From Sphingomonas sp. (GTDB taxonomy: Bacteria > Pseudomonadota > Alphaproteobacteria > Sphingomonadales > Sphingomonadaceae): 64,000 nt of DNA. The notes beneath the pieces were generated by a model, which saw nothing but the letters and a program-made list of their open reading frames with translations, did no database searches and was not told where the DNA came from. Both the position numbers and the translations under genes were made by a program. The stretch covers positions 806,001-870,000 of the forward strand of contig NZ_JAFKLZ010000001.1 in the NCBI RefSeq assembly GCF_017304615.1, in the 5' to 3' direction. Below, one piece after another: positions 24,753-33,343 of the stretch; positions within the stretch are counted from its first letter, which is position 1; every line of letters starts with the position of its first letter.

Positions 24753-25397
24753 TTGATCAGCGCCGACCTGTATTTCTCGTTTCGCAGTCCGTATTCATAT
24801 CTCGCGCTGCCGCGCTGGCGGGTGATCCAGCGCGAGTATGACCTGACCATCGATCTCAAGCCGGTCTATCCGCTCGCGATTCGCCAGCCCGATTTCTTCG
24901 AGCGCAACCATCCCAACTGGCTGGGCTACACGATCCGCGACGTAATGCGCGTGGCGCAGCATGCCGGTATCCCGTTCGCGCCGCCGCGCCCCGATCCGAT
25001 CGTGCAGAACGTGATGACTCGGCAGATCTCCGACGATCAGCCCTATATCTACCGCCTCGTCCGCACCGGGCAGGTTGCGGCGCGGAAGGGTAGGGGGTTC
25101 GCCTACGCCGACGAGGTCGCGCAGTTGGTGTGGGGCGGGACCGCGGGTTGGCATGCTGGCGATCATCTCGCGGGCGCCGCAGCTCGGGCGGGACTCGAGA
25201 TGGCCGAACTGGACGCCGAAGCCGAGCGCGACGCAGAGGCGCTGGATGCGGAGGTCGCGGCCAATCAGGCGGCGCTGGAGGCGGCCGGCCATTGGGGCGT
25301 GCCGACTTTGGTGTTTCAGGGCGAACCGTTCTTCGGTCAGGATCGCATCGAACTGGCGTTGTGGCGGATGGGGCAGGCCGGATTGGAGAAGCGCTGA
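24753..25397 (+). CDS. DsbA-family 2-hydroxychromene-2-carboxylate isomerase-like protein
   Basis: 214 aa from a TTG at 24753, which lies 6 bases after a perfect GGGGAGGAA; the upstream TTG at 24738 is the ribosome site itself. YFSFRSPYSYLA near the start (Ser in place of a redox Cys) and the C-terminal GVPTLVFQGEPFFGQDRIE are typical of the HCCA isomerase/kappa-class GST group. Aromatic-compound isomerisation is the known role of some members; the actual substrate is unknown. Coupled (ATGA) to the next gene. Confidence 0.83.
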   Translation: MISADLYFSFRSPYSYLALPRWRVIQREYDLTIDLKPVYPLAIRQPDFFERNHPNWLGYTIRDVMRVAQHAGIPFAPPRPDPIVQNVMTRQISDDQPYIYRLVRTGQVAARKGRGFAYADEVAQLVWGGTAGWHAGDHLAGAAARAGLEMAELDAEAERDAEALDAEVAANQAALEAAGHWGVPTLVFQGEPFFGQDRIELALWRMGQAGLEKR

Positions 25398-25834
25398 TGG
25401 CGATAGAGGGCGGCTGCCGGTGCGGCGCGACGCGCTATACGATAGCGGCGGATCGGATCGATGCGATCTATAGCTGTCACTGCACTGATTGCCAGCGCTG
25501 GTCGGGGAGCGCGTTCAGCGAACAGGCGGTCGTGCCAGAAGGTACGATAAGCGCGACGGGACCCTTGATCGAGTTCACCCTCACCACGCCGAGCGGAGCG
25601 CAGTCGCGTCAGCGCGCCTGCGGCGTGTGTCACACGCGGCTATGGAACACGAATAGCAGCCGGCCCGGGATCGTCACGGTCCGTGCCGGAACACTCGATC
25701 ACAACCGCACGCTGGCGCCGCGCGCGCATATCTGGGTCAAGAGCAAGCAACCCTGGGTCGTGCTGACCGATGATGTGCCGACGTTCGAGGAAACGCCGTC
25801 GATGGCGGAATTCTCTGCCGCCCTTACCCGCTGA
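25397..25834 (+). CDS. GFA-family (CENP-V/GFA domain) zinc protein
   Basis: 145 aa. Zinc-binding pattern GGCRCGATRY, CHCTDCQRWSGSAF and CGVCHTRLW, as in the glutathione-dependent formaldehyde-activating (Gfa) superfamily. Many members are not formaldehyde enzymes, so the function is open. The ATG overlaps the stop of the preceding isomerase gene by 4 bases. Confidence 0.85.
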   Translation: MAIEGGCRCGATRYTIAADRIDAIYSCHCTDCQRWSGSAFSEQAVVPEGTISATGPLIEFTLTTPSGAQSRQRACGVCHTRLWNTNSSRPGIVTVRAGTLDHNRTLAPRAHIWVKSKQPWVVLTDDVPTFEETPSMAEFSAALTR

Positions 25835-25873
25835 CGGCTGGCTTTCCCGGCTATACCTCCCTAAGTGCGCCCA

Positions 25874-26413
25874 ATGGCGCGCGCGACACGATCCGACAAT
25901 TGGGGTTTTCCCCGCTGGGGCGGGTATGGCTCGTCGCGCGAGGCTACGCGGGTGCGGTTGTGCGACCGGCACGGCTGTACCGAAAAAGGCGATTGCCCCG
26001 CGCCGAAATCGCCCAACAGCCCTGACCGCTGGTATTTCTGCCAGGAGCACGCGGGCGAGTACAATCGCGGCTGGAACTATTTTGAAGGATTGACGGCCGA
26101 GGAAGCCGCCGAACGCGAGGCCGACGAGACGCGCACCGCGAACGGCTATGCCCAATCGAAGCACCACGCCTGGGCCGGACCGGGCGACGGCAGCAGATCG
26201 CGCGACGAGATGCGCGCGCTCGACTTGCTCGAGCTGGAGAGCGACGCGACCTTCGACCAGATCCGTGCGGCGTGGCGCAAGCTGGCGAAAGAATGCCATC
26301 CCGACGTGCGCCCCGGCGACGCCGAGGCGGCGAAACGGTTCCAGGCAATCCAGGCGGCGTATGACGTGCTGCGCGTCGCCGAGGAAGAGCGGACGTGGAA
26401 GCCGACGGCCTAA
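25874..26413 (+). CDS. J-domain protein with N-terminal Cys/His-rich region
   Basis: 179 aa from the ATG at 25874. The first 70 residues carry four Cys and several His (CDRHGCTEKGDC, then CQEHAGEYNRGWNYF), perhaps a zinc site. The last 65 residues are a J domain with the HPD tripeptide (KECHPDVRPGD), which stimulates DnaK ATPase. Such single-J proteins with WNYF are common in Alphaproteobacteria; their client is unknown. Overlaps the ferredoxin gene by 19 bp. Confidence 0.87.
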   Translation: MARATRSDNWGFPRWGGYGSSREATRVRLCDRHGCTEKGDCPAPKSPNSPDRWYFCQEHAGEYNRGWNYFEGLTAEEAAEREADETRTANGYAQSKHHAWAGPGDGSRSRDEMRALDLLELESDATFDQIRAAWRKLAKECHPDVRPGDAEAAKRFQAIQAAYDVLRVAEEERTWKPTA

Positions 26414-26764
26414 CGCCGATCGGTGGCCTCGGTCGCGTCGTCAATAGTCGCTGGTCTGGCGCTATCCTGGTCTGCGCGAAATGCACCAAGAAGGTTGACG
26501 GCGGGTTTGGTCCCAAGCGACGAACCCGATTGGCCAAAGCGCTGCGCAAAATGTTCGGGTTGAAAAAGGGGCGCAAGTCGAGCGCGGGCGTCATCGAGGT
26601 GAAGTGTTTGGGCGTGTGTCCGAAGAATGCGGTGACGCTGATCGATGGCGCACATCCGGATCGCTGGCGGATCGTGCCGGTCGGGGGCCGACATCGAGGC
26701 GCTGGGTTGCGATCTCGGGCTGGAGCCAGCTCAGGTGCCGCGCCGCGCCATCAAATCGAGATAG
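26395..26764 (+). pseudogene. (2Fe-2S) ferredoxin-domain protein, apparent frameshift
   Basis: Starts at a GTG overlapping the J-domain gene. A thioredoxin-like ferredoxin core is clear: ILVCAKCTKKVDGG, then GVIEVKCLGVCPKNAVTLID, giving four candidate cluster Cys. In the run GGGGG near 26682-26686 the frame shifts: as written it reads IVPVGGRHRG and runs on without meaning, but dropping one G gives IVPVGADIEALGCDLGLEP and a stop at 26762-26764, the expected family ending. Either a recent frameshift, a sequencing error, or a slippery site. The core including all Cys is upstream of it. Confidence 0.7.
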
Positions 26765-27882
26765 GCGGTAAGCACCGCTTCGTTGACTGGATCCCATTCA
26801 TAGACCTTGGCCGCTTCGTGCCCCGCCAGTCCTGCGCTGCGCCGAAGATCATCGTCTTGCACCAGCCGCGCGATCGCGTCGGCATACGCGCCGACGTCGC
26901 GCGGCGGCACGAGGAAGCCGGTTACGCCGTCCTCGACCAGATCGACCGCTCCCGTCGCGCGTGCGGCGACCACCGGCACGCCCGCCGCCATCGCTTCCGC
27001 GGTCACGTTGCCGAACGTCTCGGTCACGCTGGGATTGAAGAACACGTCCATCGACGCGACCGCGCGGCTCAAATCGTCACCTGACTGAAACCCGGTGAAG
27101 GCCGCCTCCGGCACGCGTTCCGCGAACCAGTCGCGCGCGGGGCCTTCGCCAATCACCATCACGCGGTGCGGCACGCCGCGGCGAGTCAGTTCGTTCATCA
27201 CGTCGGCGAAGATGTCGAGGCCTTTCTCCAGCACCAGCCGCCCCAGAAACCCGACCGCCACCTCGTCGTCGGCGATGCCCAGCGAACGACGCCATTCCAG
27301 GCTGCGCGCCTCCGGCCTGAAGCGGTGATGATCGACCCCGCGTGACCAGATCGAAATGGGCGTGGTTACGCCCCAGGTCTTCAGGATTTCACCGGAAGAC
27401 GGCGCCGGCACCACGACATGTTGGGCACGATTGTAGAATCGCGTCAGCATCCGGATCAGCGTCGGGACGAGGAAGCCGATGTGGTAATAGGCCGGATACG
27501 TCTCGAACCGCGTGTGCATCGAAATGAAGCTGGCGATATTGCGCTTGCGCGCCCAGGTCAGCGCCTTGTGGCCGAGCCAGTCGGGTGCGGAGAGGTGGAC
27601 GAGATTGGGCGCGAACGCTTCGAGGTCGCGGCGAGTCGCGGCCGGAAGTCCTCGCGCGAACTTGTATTCTCCGCGCCCGCCCGGCACCGCGATCGCGGGT
27701 ACCTTCACCAAGTCGCCGGTCGGCGGGAAGGCGGGCGTATCCGTCGTCGGCGAATAGACGCGCACCGTCACCCCGCGCGACAGCAGGTGACCCACGAGCT
27801 TGTTGAGAGCTTGGTTCGCGCCATCGCGGACATAATTGTAGTTGCCCGAAAACAGCGCGACGCGAAGTTCGCCCGGTTGCAT
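26731..27882 (-). CDS. Group 4 glycosyltransferase (GT-B, mannosyltransferase-like)
   Basis: 383 aa. N-terminal FSGNYNYVRDGANQ, a central GFLGRLVLEKGLD, and the C-terminal ExFGxxxxE motif TETFGNVTAEAMAAGVPVV. Closest in pattern to GDP-mannose-dependent alpha-mannosyltransferases and SqdX-like enzymes of glycolipid synthesis; the acceptor is unknown. Cytoplasmic or membrane-associated. Its 3' end overlaps the restored end of the ferredoxin gene by about 34 bp. Confidence 0.87.
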   Translation of the reverse strand: MQPGELRVALFSGNYNYVRDGANQALNKLVGHLLSRGVTVRVYSPTTDTPAFPPTGDLVKVPAIAVPGGRGEYKFARGLPAATRRDLEAFAPNLVHLSAPDWLGHKALTWARKRNIASFISMHTRFETYPAYYHIGFLVPTLIRMLTRFYNRAQHVVVPAPSSGEILKTWGVTTPISIWSRGVDHHRFRPEARSLEWRRSLGIADDEVAVGFLGRLVLEKGLDIFADVMNELTRRGVPHRVMVIGEGPARDWFAERVPEAAFTGFQSGDDLSRAVASMDVFFNPSVTETFGNVTAEAMAAGVPVVAARATGAVDLVEDGVTGFLVPPRDVGAYADAIARLVQDDDLRRSAGLAGHEAAKVYEWDPVNEAVLTAYLDLMARRGT

Positions 27883-27949
27883 GCGCGCCCCATAGCGGGA
27901 TGAACCGGCCTTGCCTATCTAGACCGCGACACAACCTGCGGAGGACCAG

Positions 27950-28657
27950 ATGGCCGACCTTTCGAGCTTCCCGATCACCACCAAATGGCCCGCCGCCGAT
28001 CCAACCGTCCTGCAATATTACGGCCTGCCGACCCCCAACGGCGTCAAGGTGTCGATCATGCTGGAAGAGACCGGTTTACCCTATGAAGTCCACTTGGTGG
28101 ATTTCGCCAAGAACGATCAGAAATCGCCAGAATTCCTTAGCCTCAATCCTAACGGCAAAATTCCCGCGATCATCGACCCGGACGGGCCGGGCGGAAAGCC
28201 GATCGGTCTGTTCGAAAGCGGCGCGATCCTGCTCTACCTCGCGGACAAAACCGGCAAGTTCATCCCCGCCGATCCGGCCGCCCGCTGGGAAACGATCGCT
28301 TGGCTGATGTGGCAGATGGGCGGCCTTGGCCCGATGTTTGGTCAGCTTGGCTTCTTCAACAAGTTCGCCGGCAAGGATTATGAGGACAAGCGCCCGCGCG
28401 ACCGCTACGTCGATGAGAGCAAGCGGCTGCTCGGCGTGCTCGACGCGCGGCTCGATGGGCGGACGTGGATCATGGGCGATGATTATACGATCGCCGACAT
28501 CGCGATGCTGGGTTGGGTGCGCAACCTGATCGACTTCTACGGGGCTCGTGAAATGGTCGGGTTCGACGATTTTACCAACGTCGCGGCGTGGCTGGAGCGT
28601 GGCCTAGCACGCCCAGCGGTGCAGAAGGGGCTGACGATTCCGTCGCGGCCAAGCTGA
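27950..28657 (+). CDS. Glutathione S-transferase, Nu-class (YghU/YfcG-like)
   Basis: 235 aa. Thioredoxin-like N-terminal half with LPTPNGVKVSIMLEE and NPNGKIPAIIDPDG, GLFESGAILLYLA, then an all-helical C-terminal half with TIADIAMLGWVRN. The Thr-Pro-Asn motif marks the Nu class, whose members reduce disulfides or organic peroxides with glutathione. Divergent from the glycosyltransferase gene, 67 bp apart. Confidence 0.9.
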   Translation: MADLSSFPITTKWPAADPTVLQYYGLPTPNGVKVSIMLEETGLPYEVHLVDFAKNDQKSPEFLSLNPNGKIPAIIDPDGPGGKPIGLFESGAILLYLADKTGKFIPADPAARWETIAWLMWQMGGLGPMFGQLGFFNKFAGKDYEDKRPRDRYVDESKRLLGVLDARLDGRTWIMGDDYTIADIAMLGWVRNLIDFYGAREMVGFDDFTNVAAWLERGLARPAVQKGLTIPSRPS

Positions 28658-28699
28658 ATTTTGTTCCCATAACGTTCTGGTCACGCTAAGCGCTGCACC

Positions 28700-30067
28700 A
28701 TGGCCAAACCCCAGAAACGCTATGTCTGCCAATCGTGTGGCTCGGTTGCGTCGCGGTGGCAGGGGCAGTGCGTCGATTGCAGCGAGTGGAACACGCTGGT
28801 CGAGGAGGCTGGCGGCAACGTCACGCCGTTTCAGGCCAAGCATAATCTGCAATCGGGCGGGCGGGCGATCGCGCTGATCGGGCTGGATGCAGAGGTCGCG
28901 TTGCCGGAGCGGATGGCGACGGGCATCGCGGAGCTGGATCGTGCGCTGGGCGGCGGGTTCGTCGAGGCGTCGGCGACCTTGATCGGCGGCGATCCGGGGA
29001 TCGGGAAGTCGACTTTGCTGTTGCAGGCCGCCGCCGAAATCGCGCGGCGCGGGCAACGCGTGGTCTATGTGTCAGGCGAGGAGGCTGCGGATCAGGTACG
29101 GTTGCGCGCGCGGCGGCTGGGGCTGGGCGACGCGCCCGTCGAACTCGCCGCGGCGACATCGACGCGCGACATCCTGACGACGTTGGGGCAGGGACAGCCG
29201 CCCGCCCTGTTAGTGATCGATTCAATCCAGACGATGCACTCCGATCTGATCGAGGGCGCACCGGGGACGGTGAGTCAGGTCCGCGCCTCCGCGCAGGAAC
29301 TGATCCGTTTCGCCAAAGAGCGCGGGTCGGCGCTGGTACTGGTCGGGCACGTCACGAAGGACGGCAGCATCGCGGGCCCGCGCGTGCTCGAACACATGGT
29401 CGACACCGTGCTGAGTTTCGAGGGCGAGCGCAGCCACCAATATCGCATCCTCCGCGCGATTAAGAACCGCTTCGGCGGCACCGACGAGATCGGGGTGTTC
29501 TCGATGGAGACGGGCGGGCTTAGCGAGGTCGCCAACCCGTCGGCGCTATTCCTTACGCATCGCGAGGAGGGGATGACCGGCGCCACGGTGTTCCCCGCGC
29601 TGGAAGGAACGCGGCCTGTGCTGGTCGAGGTGCAGGCGCTGGTCGTGCGGCTCGCTTCCGGCGCGACGCCGCGGCGTGCGGTGGTCGGCTGGGACAGTGG
29701 GCGGCTGGCGATGATCCTCGCGGTGCTGGAGGCGCGGTGCGGGCTGAGTTTTTCGACGTGCGAAGTCTATCTCAACATTGCTGGCGGATACCGCGTTCAG
29801 GATCCCGCGGCCGATCTGGCGGTCGCGGCGGCGTTGATCTCTGCACTTAGCGAACGTGCTGTACCGGCCGATGCGGTGGCGTTTGGCGAGATTGCGCTGT
29901 CGGGTGAGGTGCGGCCAGTGGCGCATGCGGCGCTTCGCATGAAGGAAGCCGCCAAGCTTGGATTCGAGCGTGCATTGGCGCCGCCCAATACAAAGGGCGA
30001 GGGTATGCGGGTCAGCGGATTCAAGACGTTGGGCGCGCTCGTTGACCATATGCTGGGGCGCGGTTAG
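28700..30067 (+). CDS. radA: DNA repair protein RadA (Sms)
   Basis: 455 aa. Zinc finger CQSCGSVASRWQGQC..C at the start, RecA-like core with GGDPGIGKSTLLLQ, the RadA-specific KNRFGGTDEIG, and a C-terminal Lon-like domain. A DnaB-type helicase that extends branches during homologous recombination. cvpA begins 10 bp downstream and they are probably co-transcribed. Confidence 0.96.
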   Translation: MAKPQKRYVCQSCGSVASRWQGQCVDCSEWNTLVEEAGGNVTPFQAKHNLQSGGRAIALIGLDAEVALPERMATGIAELDRALGGGFVEASATLIGGDPGIGKSTLLLQAAAEIARRGQRVVYVSGEEAADQVRLRARRLGLGDAPVELAAATSTRDILTTLGQGQPPALLVIDSIQTMHSDLIEGAPGTVSQVRASAQELIRFAKERGSALVLVGHVTKDGSIAGPRVLEHMVDTVLSFEGERSHQYRILRAIKNRFGGTDEIGVFSMETGGLSEVANPSALFLTHREEGMTGATVFPALEGTRPVLVEVQALVVRLASGATPRRAVVGWDSGRLAMILAVLEARCGLSFSTCEVYLNIAGGYRVQDPAADLAVAAALISALSERAVPADAVAFGEIALSGEVRPVAHAALRMKEAAKLGFERALAPPNTKGEGMRVSGFKTLGALVDHMLGRG

Positions 30068-30077
30068 CCAGCGTCTC

Positions 30078-30722
30078 ATGGGCCTTCATACGTTGGACAT
30101 CTTGGTCTTGCTTGGCGTCGGCGCGACGGCCGTGTTCGGCTGGCTGCGCGGGTTCGTGCACGAAGTTCTATCGCTGTTCGCCTGGGTTCTCGTCGTGTTC
30201 GCGTTGAAGCTGATCCACGCGCCGGTCACGCAAGCGCTAACGGGGATCGTCGCGACATCAACTGGCGCTGCCGTGCTCGCCTTCGCGCTGATCGCCGGAG
30301 TGGCGTGGTTCGGCGGACGGATGCTGGCGCAGGCGATCGGCAAGAGGACTCGATCTTCGATCCTTGGCCCGCTCGATCGCGCGATGGGGTTTGGATTCGG
30401 CGCGCTGAAGGGGCTCATACTTGCCAGTCTGGCCTTTCTGCTTGTCGTGCTGGTCACCGACACGGCGGGCGGCGGACCAAGGCAGCGGCCCGACTGGTTG
30501 ACCAAGGCGCGGACCTATCCGCTGCTCAACGCGACCAGCGCCTATGTCGCCGACGTGATCGGCAAGCGGCGCAGCGGGCAATCGCTTTTCGGCGATGACG
30601 GCAATGCGAGCGATGCGATCGATGGCGACATTAGCGAAAACGCCGCTGCTCCGGAGCCCAAGCCGAGTCCCCGCCGTGCCTCCGCGAAGGCGACCAAGGG
30701 TCATAAGGCGCGCGCAGATTAA
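30078..30722 (+). CDS. cvpA: CvpA-family inner membrane protein
   Basis: 214 aa. Four membrane segments in residues 1-130 (TLDILVLLGVGATAVFGWLR, then FAWVLVVFALKL), with GFGFGALKGLILASLAFLL typical of the CvpA domain. A polar, charged C-terminal tail of about 70 residues ends in Lys-rich KATKGHKARAD. In other bacteria CvpA supports envelope integrity. The start MGLHTLDIL was chosen as the family-like beginning. Confidence 0.88.
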   Translation: MGLHTLDILVLLGVGATAVFGWLRGFVHEVLSLFAWVLVVFALKLIHAPVTQALTGIVATSTGAAVLAFALIAGVAWFGGRMLAQAIGKRTRSSILGPLDRAMGFGFGALKGLILASLAFLLVVLVTDTAGGGPRQRPDWLTKARTYPLLNATSAYVADVIGKRRSGQSLFGDDGNASDAIDGDISENAAAPEPKPSPRRASAKATKGHKARAD

Positions 30723-30768
30723 TCCTTGGGGGTCGCGCTTTCGTCGTTACTCGCCTACACGCCGCTTA

Positions 30769-31191
30769 ATGAACGCGCCGCTCTACAATATCGACATCCT
30801 GCGGCTGGCGACGTCGATCCCGCATCATGAGCGTCTCGTCGACCCGATGGGTTCGTCGGAAAAGCGTTCACCGATCTGCGGCAGCCGCGTGACGGTCGAC
30901 GTCAACCTTACCGATGGACGCGTCGCGGACATCGGTATGCTGGTCCGCGCGTGTGCGCTCGGTCAGGCCTCGTCGTCGCTGTTCGCCGCGCATGCGATCG
31001 GCAGGACGCCGACAGAACTCGCCCGCGCGCGCGACCAATTGACCGCCTGGCTGGCGGGCGAGGGGGCGACGCCCGACTGGCCCGATCTCGACATCTTCAC
31101 GCCCGCGCTGGCCGTCACCGCGCGGCATCCGTCGATCCGGTTGGCGTTCGAGGCAGGTGCGGAAGCGGCGGTGCGGGCGGCGAGCCGCTGA
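30769..31191 (+). CDS. Iron-sulfur scaffold (NifU/IscU N-domain-like) protein
   Basis: 140 aa. Weak but recognisable IscU/SufU-type fold: early helix, SPICGSRVTVDVN with one conserved Cys, and VRACALGQASSSLFAAHAIG with the second. The third ligand Cys of true scaffolds is not present, so it may be a degenerate or specialised member. The stop overlaps the antiporter start (ATGA). Confidence 0.75.
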   Translation: MNAPLYNIDILRLATSIPHHERLVDPMGSSEKRSPICGSRVTVDVNLTDGRVADIGMLVRACALGQASSSLFAAHAIGRTPTELARARDQLTAWLAGEGATPDWPDLDIFTPALAVTARHPSIRLAFEAGAEAAVRAASR

Positions 31192-33017
31192 TGGAAGGCG
31201 TGTCGATGCTACGCGACGGCGTGGTCATGCTCGGCGCGGGGCTGGTGTTCGTCATCCTGTTCCGCCGGCTCGGTCTCGGCGCGACGCTGGGCTTCCTCGT
31301 CGCCGGCGCGCTGATCGGACCGCAGGCGTTCCACCTGATCGGCGATGCCGAGGGCAAGATCGGAGTCGCCGAACTCGGCATCACGTTGCTGCTGTTCATC
31401 GTCGGGCTCGAACTCAATCCGAGCCGGCTGTGGAAGATGAAGCAGGACATTTTCGCGCTCGGCGCGCTGCAGGTCGTGATCTGCGGGCTGGCGGTCGCGG
31501 CGATCGTCCATTGGGTCGGCAACTCGACCTGGGCGGCGGCGCTCGTCCTCGGCCTGCCGCTGGCACTATCTTCGACCGCGCAGGTGCTGCCGATGCTGCA
31601 ATCTGCCGGGCGCCTGCGCACCCCGTTCGGCGAGCGCGCGTTCGCGATCCTGCTGTTCCAGGACCTGTCGATCATCCCGCTGATCACGCTAGTCACCATC
31701 CTGTCGCGCAATCCGGCCGACATGGGCGGCCCGCCGGGCTGGTTGTTGTTCATCGAGACCGTGGCAGCGATTGGCGGGCTGGTGCTGGCGGGGCGTTACC
31801 TGTTGCGGCCGCTGTTCCGCGTGATCGGCAATTTGGGCGAACGCGAGATGTTCGTGTTCGCGGCCTTGTTCACGGTCATCGCCGCCGCCGCCTTGATGGA
31901 ATATCTCCACCTCTCGACGGCGCTCGGGGCGTTCGTCGCGGGGGTGATGCTCGCCGATTCGCCCTATCGCCATGAGCTCGAGGCGGACGTCGAACCGTTC
32001 CGCTCGATCCTGCTCGGCCTGTTCTTCCTCGCGATCGGCATGATGCTCAACCTGCACGTCATCGCCGATCGGCCGTTGCTGGTGGTCGGCATGGCGTTGG
32101 CGCTGATCGCAACCAAGGCGGCGATCATCACCGGCATCGGCCTGGCGTTCCGGATGAACTGGCGCGGTGCGCTCGCGCTCGGGTTGCTGCTCAGCCAGGG
32201 CGGCGAGTTCGGCTTCGTGCTGTTCGCGCAGGCGCAGCGCGCGATGCTGATCGATCCCGAGGCGGTCAGCATCTTCAGCGCTGTCGTTACGCTGTCGATG
32301 GCGACGACGCCGTTCCTGATGATGGCGACACGTAAGATACGCGAAGCGCCCGTAGTCACGGGCGAACGTGAAGGGCCGAAGGCCGACGGCGCAAATGCGC
32401 TGATCATCGGCTATGGCCGGTTTGGCCAGACCGTCGCGCAGATGCTGATCGCGGCCGGCGTGCCCGTCACGCTGATCGATACCGATATCGAGATGATCGA
32501 CATCGCCGGCGATTTCGGGGCGAAGGTCTATTACGGGGACGGCACCCGGATGGACCTGTTGCGCCAAGCGGGTGCGCACGACGCTGAATTGATCCTGTTC
32601 TGCATGGATGGAGACCAACTCGATCCCGACTTGATCGAGGGCGTGCATGAGGCATTCCCGCAAGCCGCGATCTTCGCGCGGGCCTTCGACCGGCGCGCAT
32701 TGATCAAGCTCAAGGGCTCGCCGGTGTCCGGGATCGTGCGCGAAGTGATGGAATCCGCGGTCAAGATGGGCCGCCTCGCGCTTCAGGCGATCGAAGTGGA
32801 CGACGACCAGATCAATCGCGCCGAAGACATGTATCGCGCCCGCGACAAGGAACGGCTGAGGGCGCAGTTCGAGGCGGGCGACCTGCGCGCCGCGCGCGAC
32901 CGAATCATCACCGCCGATGAACGAGCTGCCCTGGGCGAAGCTACGGCGCGCCATACCGCCGCAGTGGCGAATGCGACGGACGCGACCGAAGAATTGGGCA
33001 GGGGACAGGAGCCGTGA
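31191..33017 (+). CDS. CPA2-family cation:proton antiporter with TrkA-N domain (KefB/KefC-like)
   Basis: 608 aa. About 12-13 membrane spans (residues 1-385) with GITLLLFIVGLELNP, LALSSTAQVLPML and the ion-path motif STALGAFVAGVMLAD. A cytoplasmic RCK/TrkA-N domain follows with the Rossmann GYGRFGQTVAQML. The KefB/C group effluxes K+ in exchange for H+ under electrophile stress. Whether this one is glutathione-gated is not shown. Coupled to both neighbours by overlaps. Confidence 0.92.
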   Translation: MEGVSMLRDGVVMLGAGLVFVILFRRLGLGATLGFLVAGALIGPQAFHLIGDAEGKIGVAELGITLLLFIVGLELNPSRLWKMKQDIFALGALQVVICGLAVAAIVHWVGNSTWAAALVLGLPLALSSTAQVLPMLQSAGRLRTPFGERAFAILLFQDLSIIPLITLVTILSRNPADMGGPPGWLLFIETVAAIGGLVLAGRYLLRPLFRVIGNLGEREMFVFAALFTVIAAAALMEYLHLSTALGAFVAGVMLADSPYRHELEADVEPFRSILLGLFFLAIGMMLNLHVIADRPLLVVGMALALIATKAAIITGIGLAFRMNWRGALALGLLLSQGGEFGFVLFAQAQRAMLIDPEAVSIFSAVVTLSMATTPFLMMATRKIREAPVVTGEREGPKADGANALIIGYGRFGQTVAQMLIAAGVPVTLIDTDIEMIDIAGDFGAKVYYGDGTRMDLLRQAGAHDAELILFCMDGDQLDPDLIEGVHEAFPQAAIFARAFDRRALIKLKGSPVSGIVREVMESAVKMGRLALQAIEVDDDQINRAEDMYRARDKERLRAQFEAGDLRAARDRIITADERAALGEATARHTAAVANATDATEELGRGQEP

Positions 33018-33343
33018 GGTGGATCGCGGTGCTGGCGGCCCTGTCGGGCGCGCTGGCGATCGCCGCGGGCGCGTTCGGCGCGCACGGGGCGGCCAAGGAT
33101 GTTGCCGAACTGCTCAAGACCGGCGGGGAGTATCAGATAATCCATGCGGTCGCGGCTTTGGTTGCGTTGCGAATGGATGCGCGTGGGCCGGCGGCGATGT
33201 TCGTGATCGGCGGCGCGCTGTTTTCGGTGTCACTCTACGCAATGGCGCTCGGCGCGCCGCGGCCTGTCGGCGCAATCACGCCGATTGGAGGCGTGGCGAT
33301 GATAGTGGGCTGGCTATGGCTGGCGTGGCAAGCCCGCCGCTAG
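33014..33343 (+). CDS. DUF423 family membrane protein
   Basis: 109 aa, four membrane segments. Family hallmarks AIAAGAFGAHGA near the start and PVGAITPIGGVAMIVGW near the end. Function unknown. A GTG start at 33014 overlaps the antiporter stop by 4 bases, so they are translated together. The 3' end overlaps aroB (convergent) by 4 bp. Confidence 0.88.
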   Translation: MRWIAVLAALSGALAIAAGAFGAHGAAKDVAELLKTGGEYQIIHAVAALVALRMDARGPAAMFVIGGALFSVSLYAMALGAPRPVGAITPIGGVAMIVGWLWLAWQARR

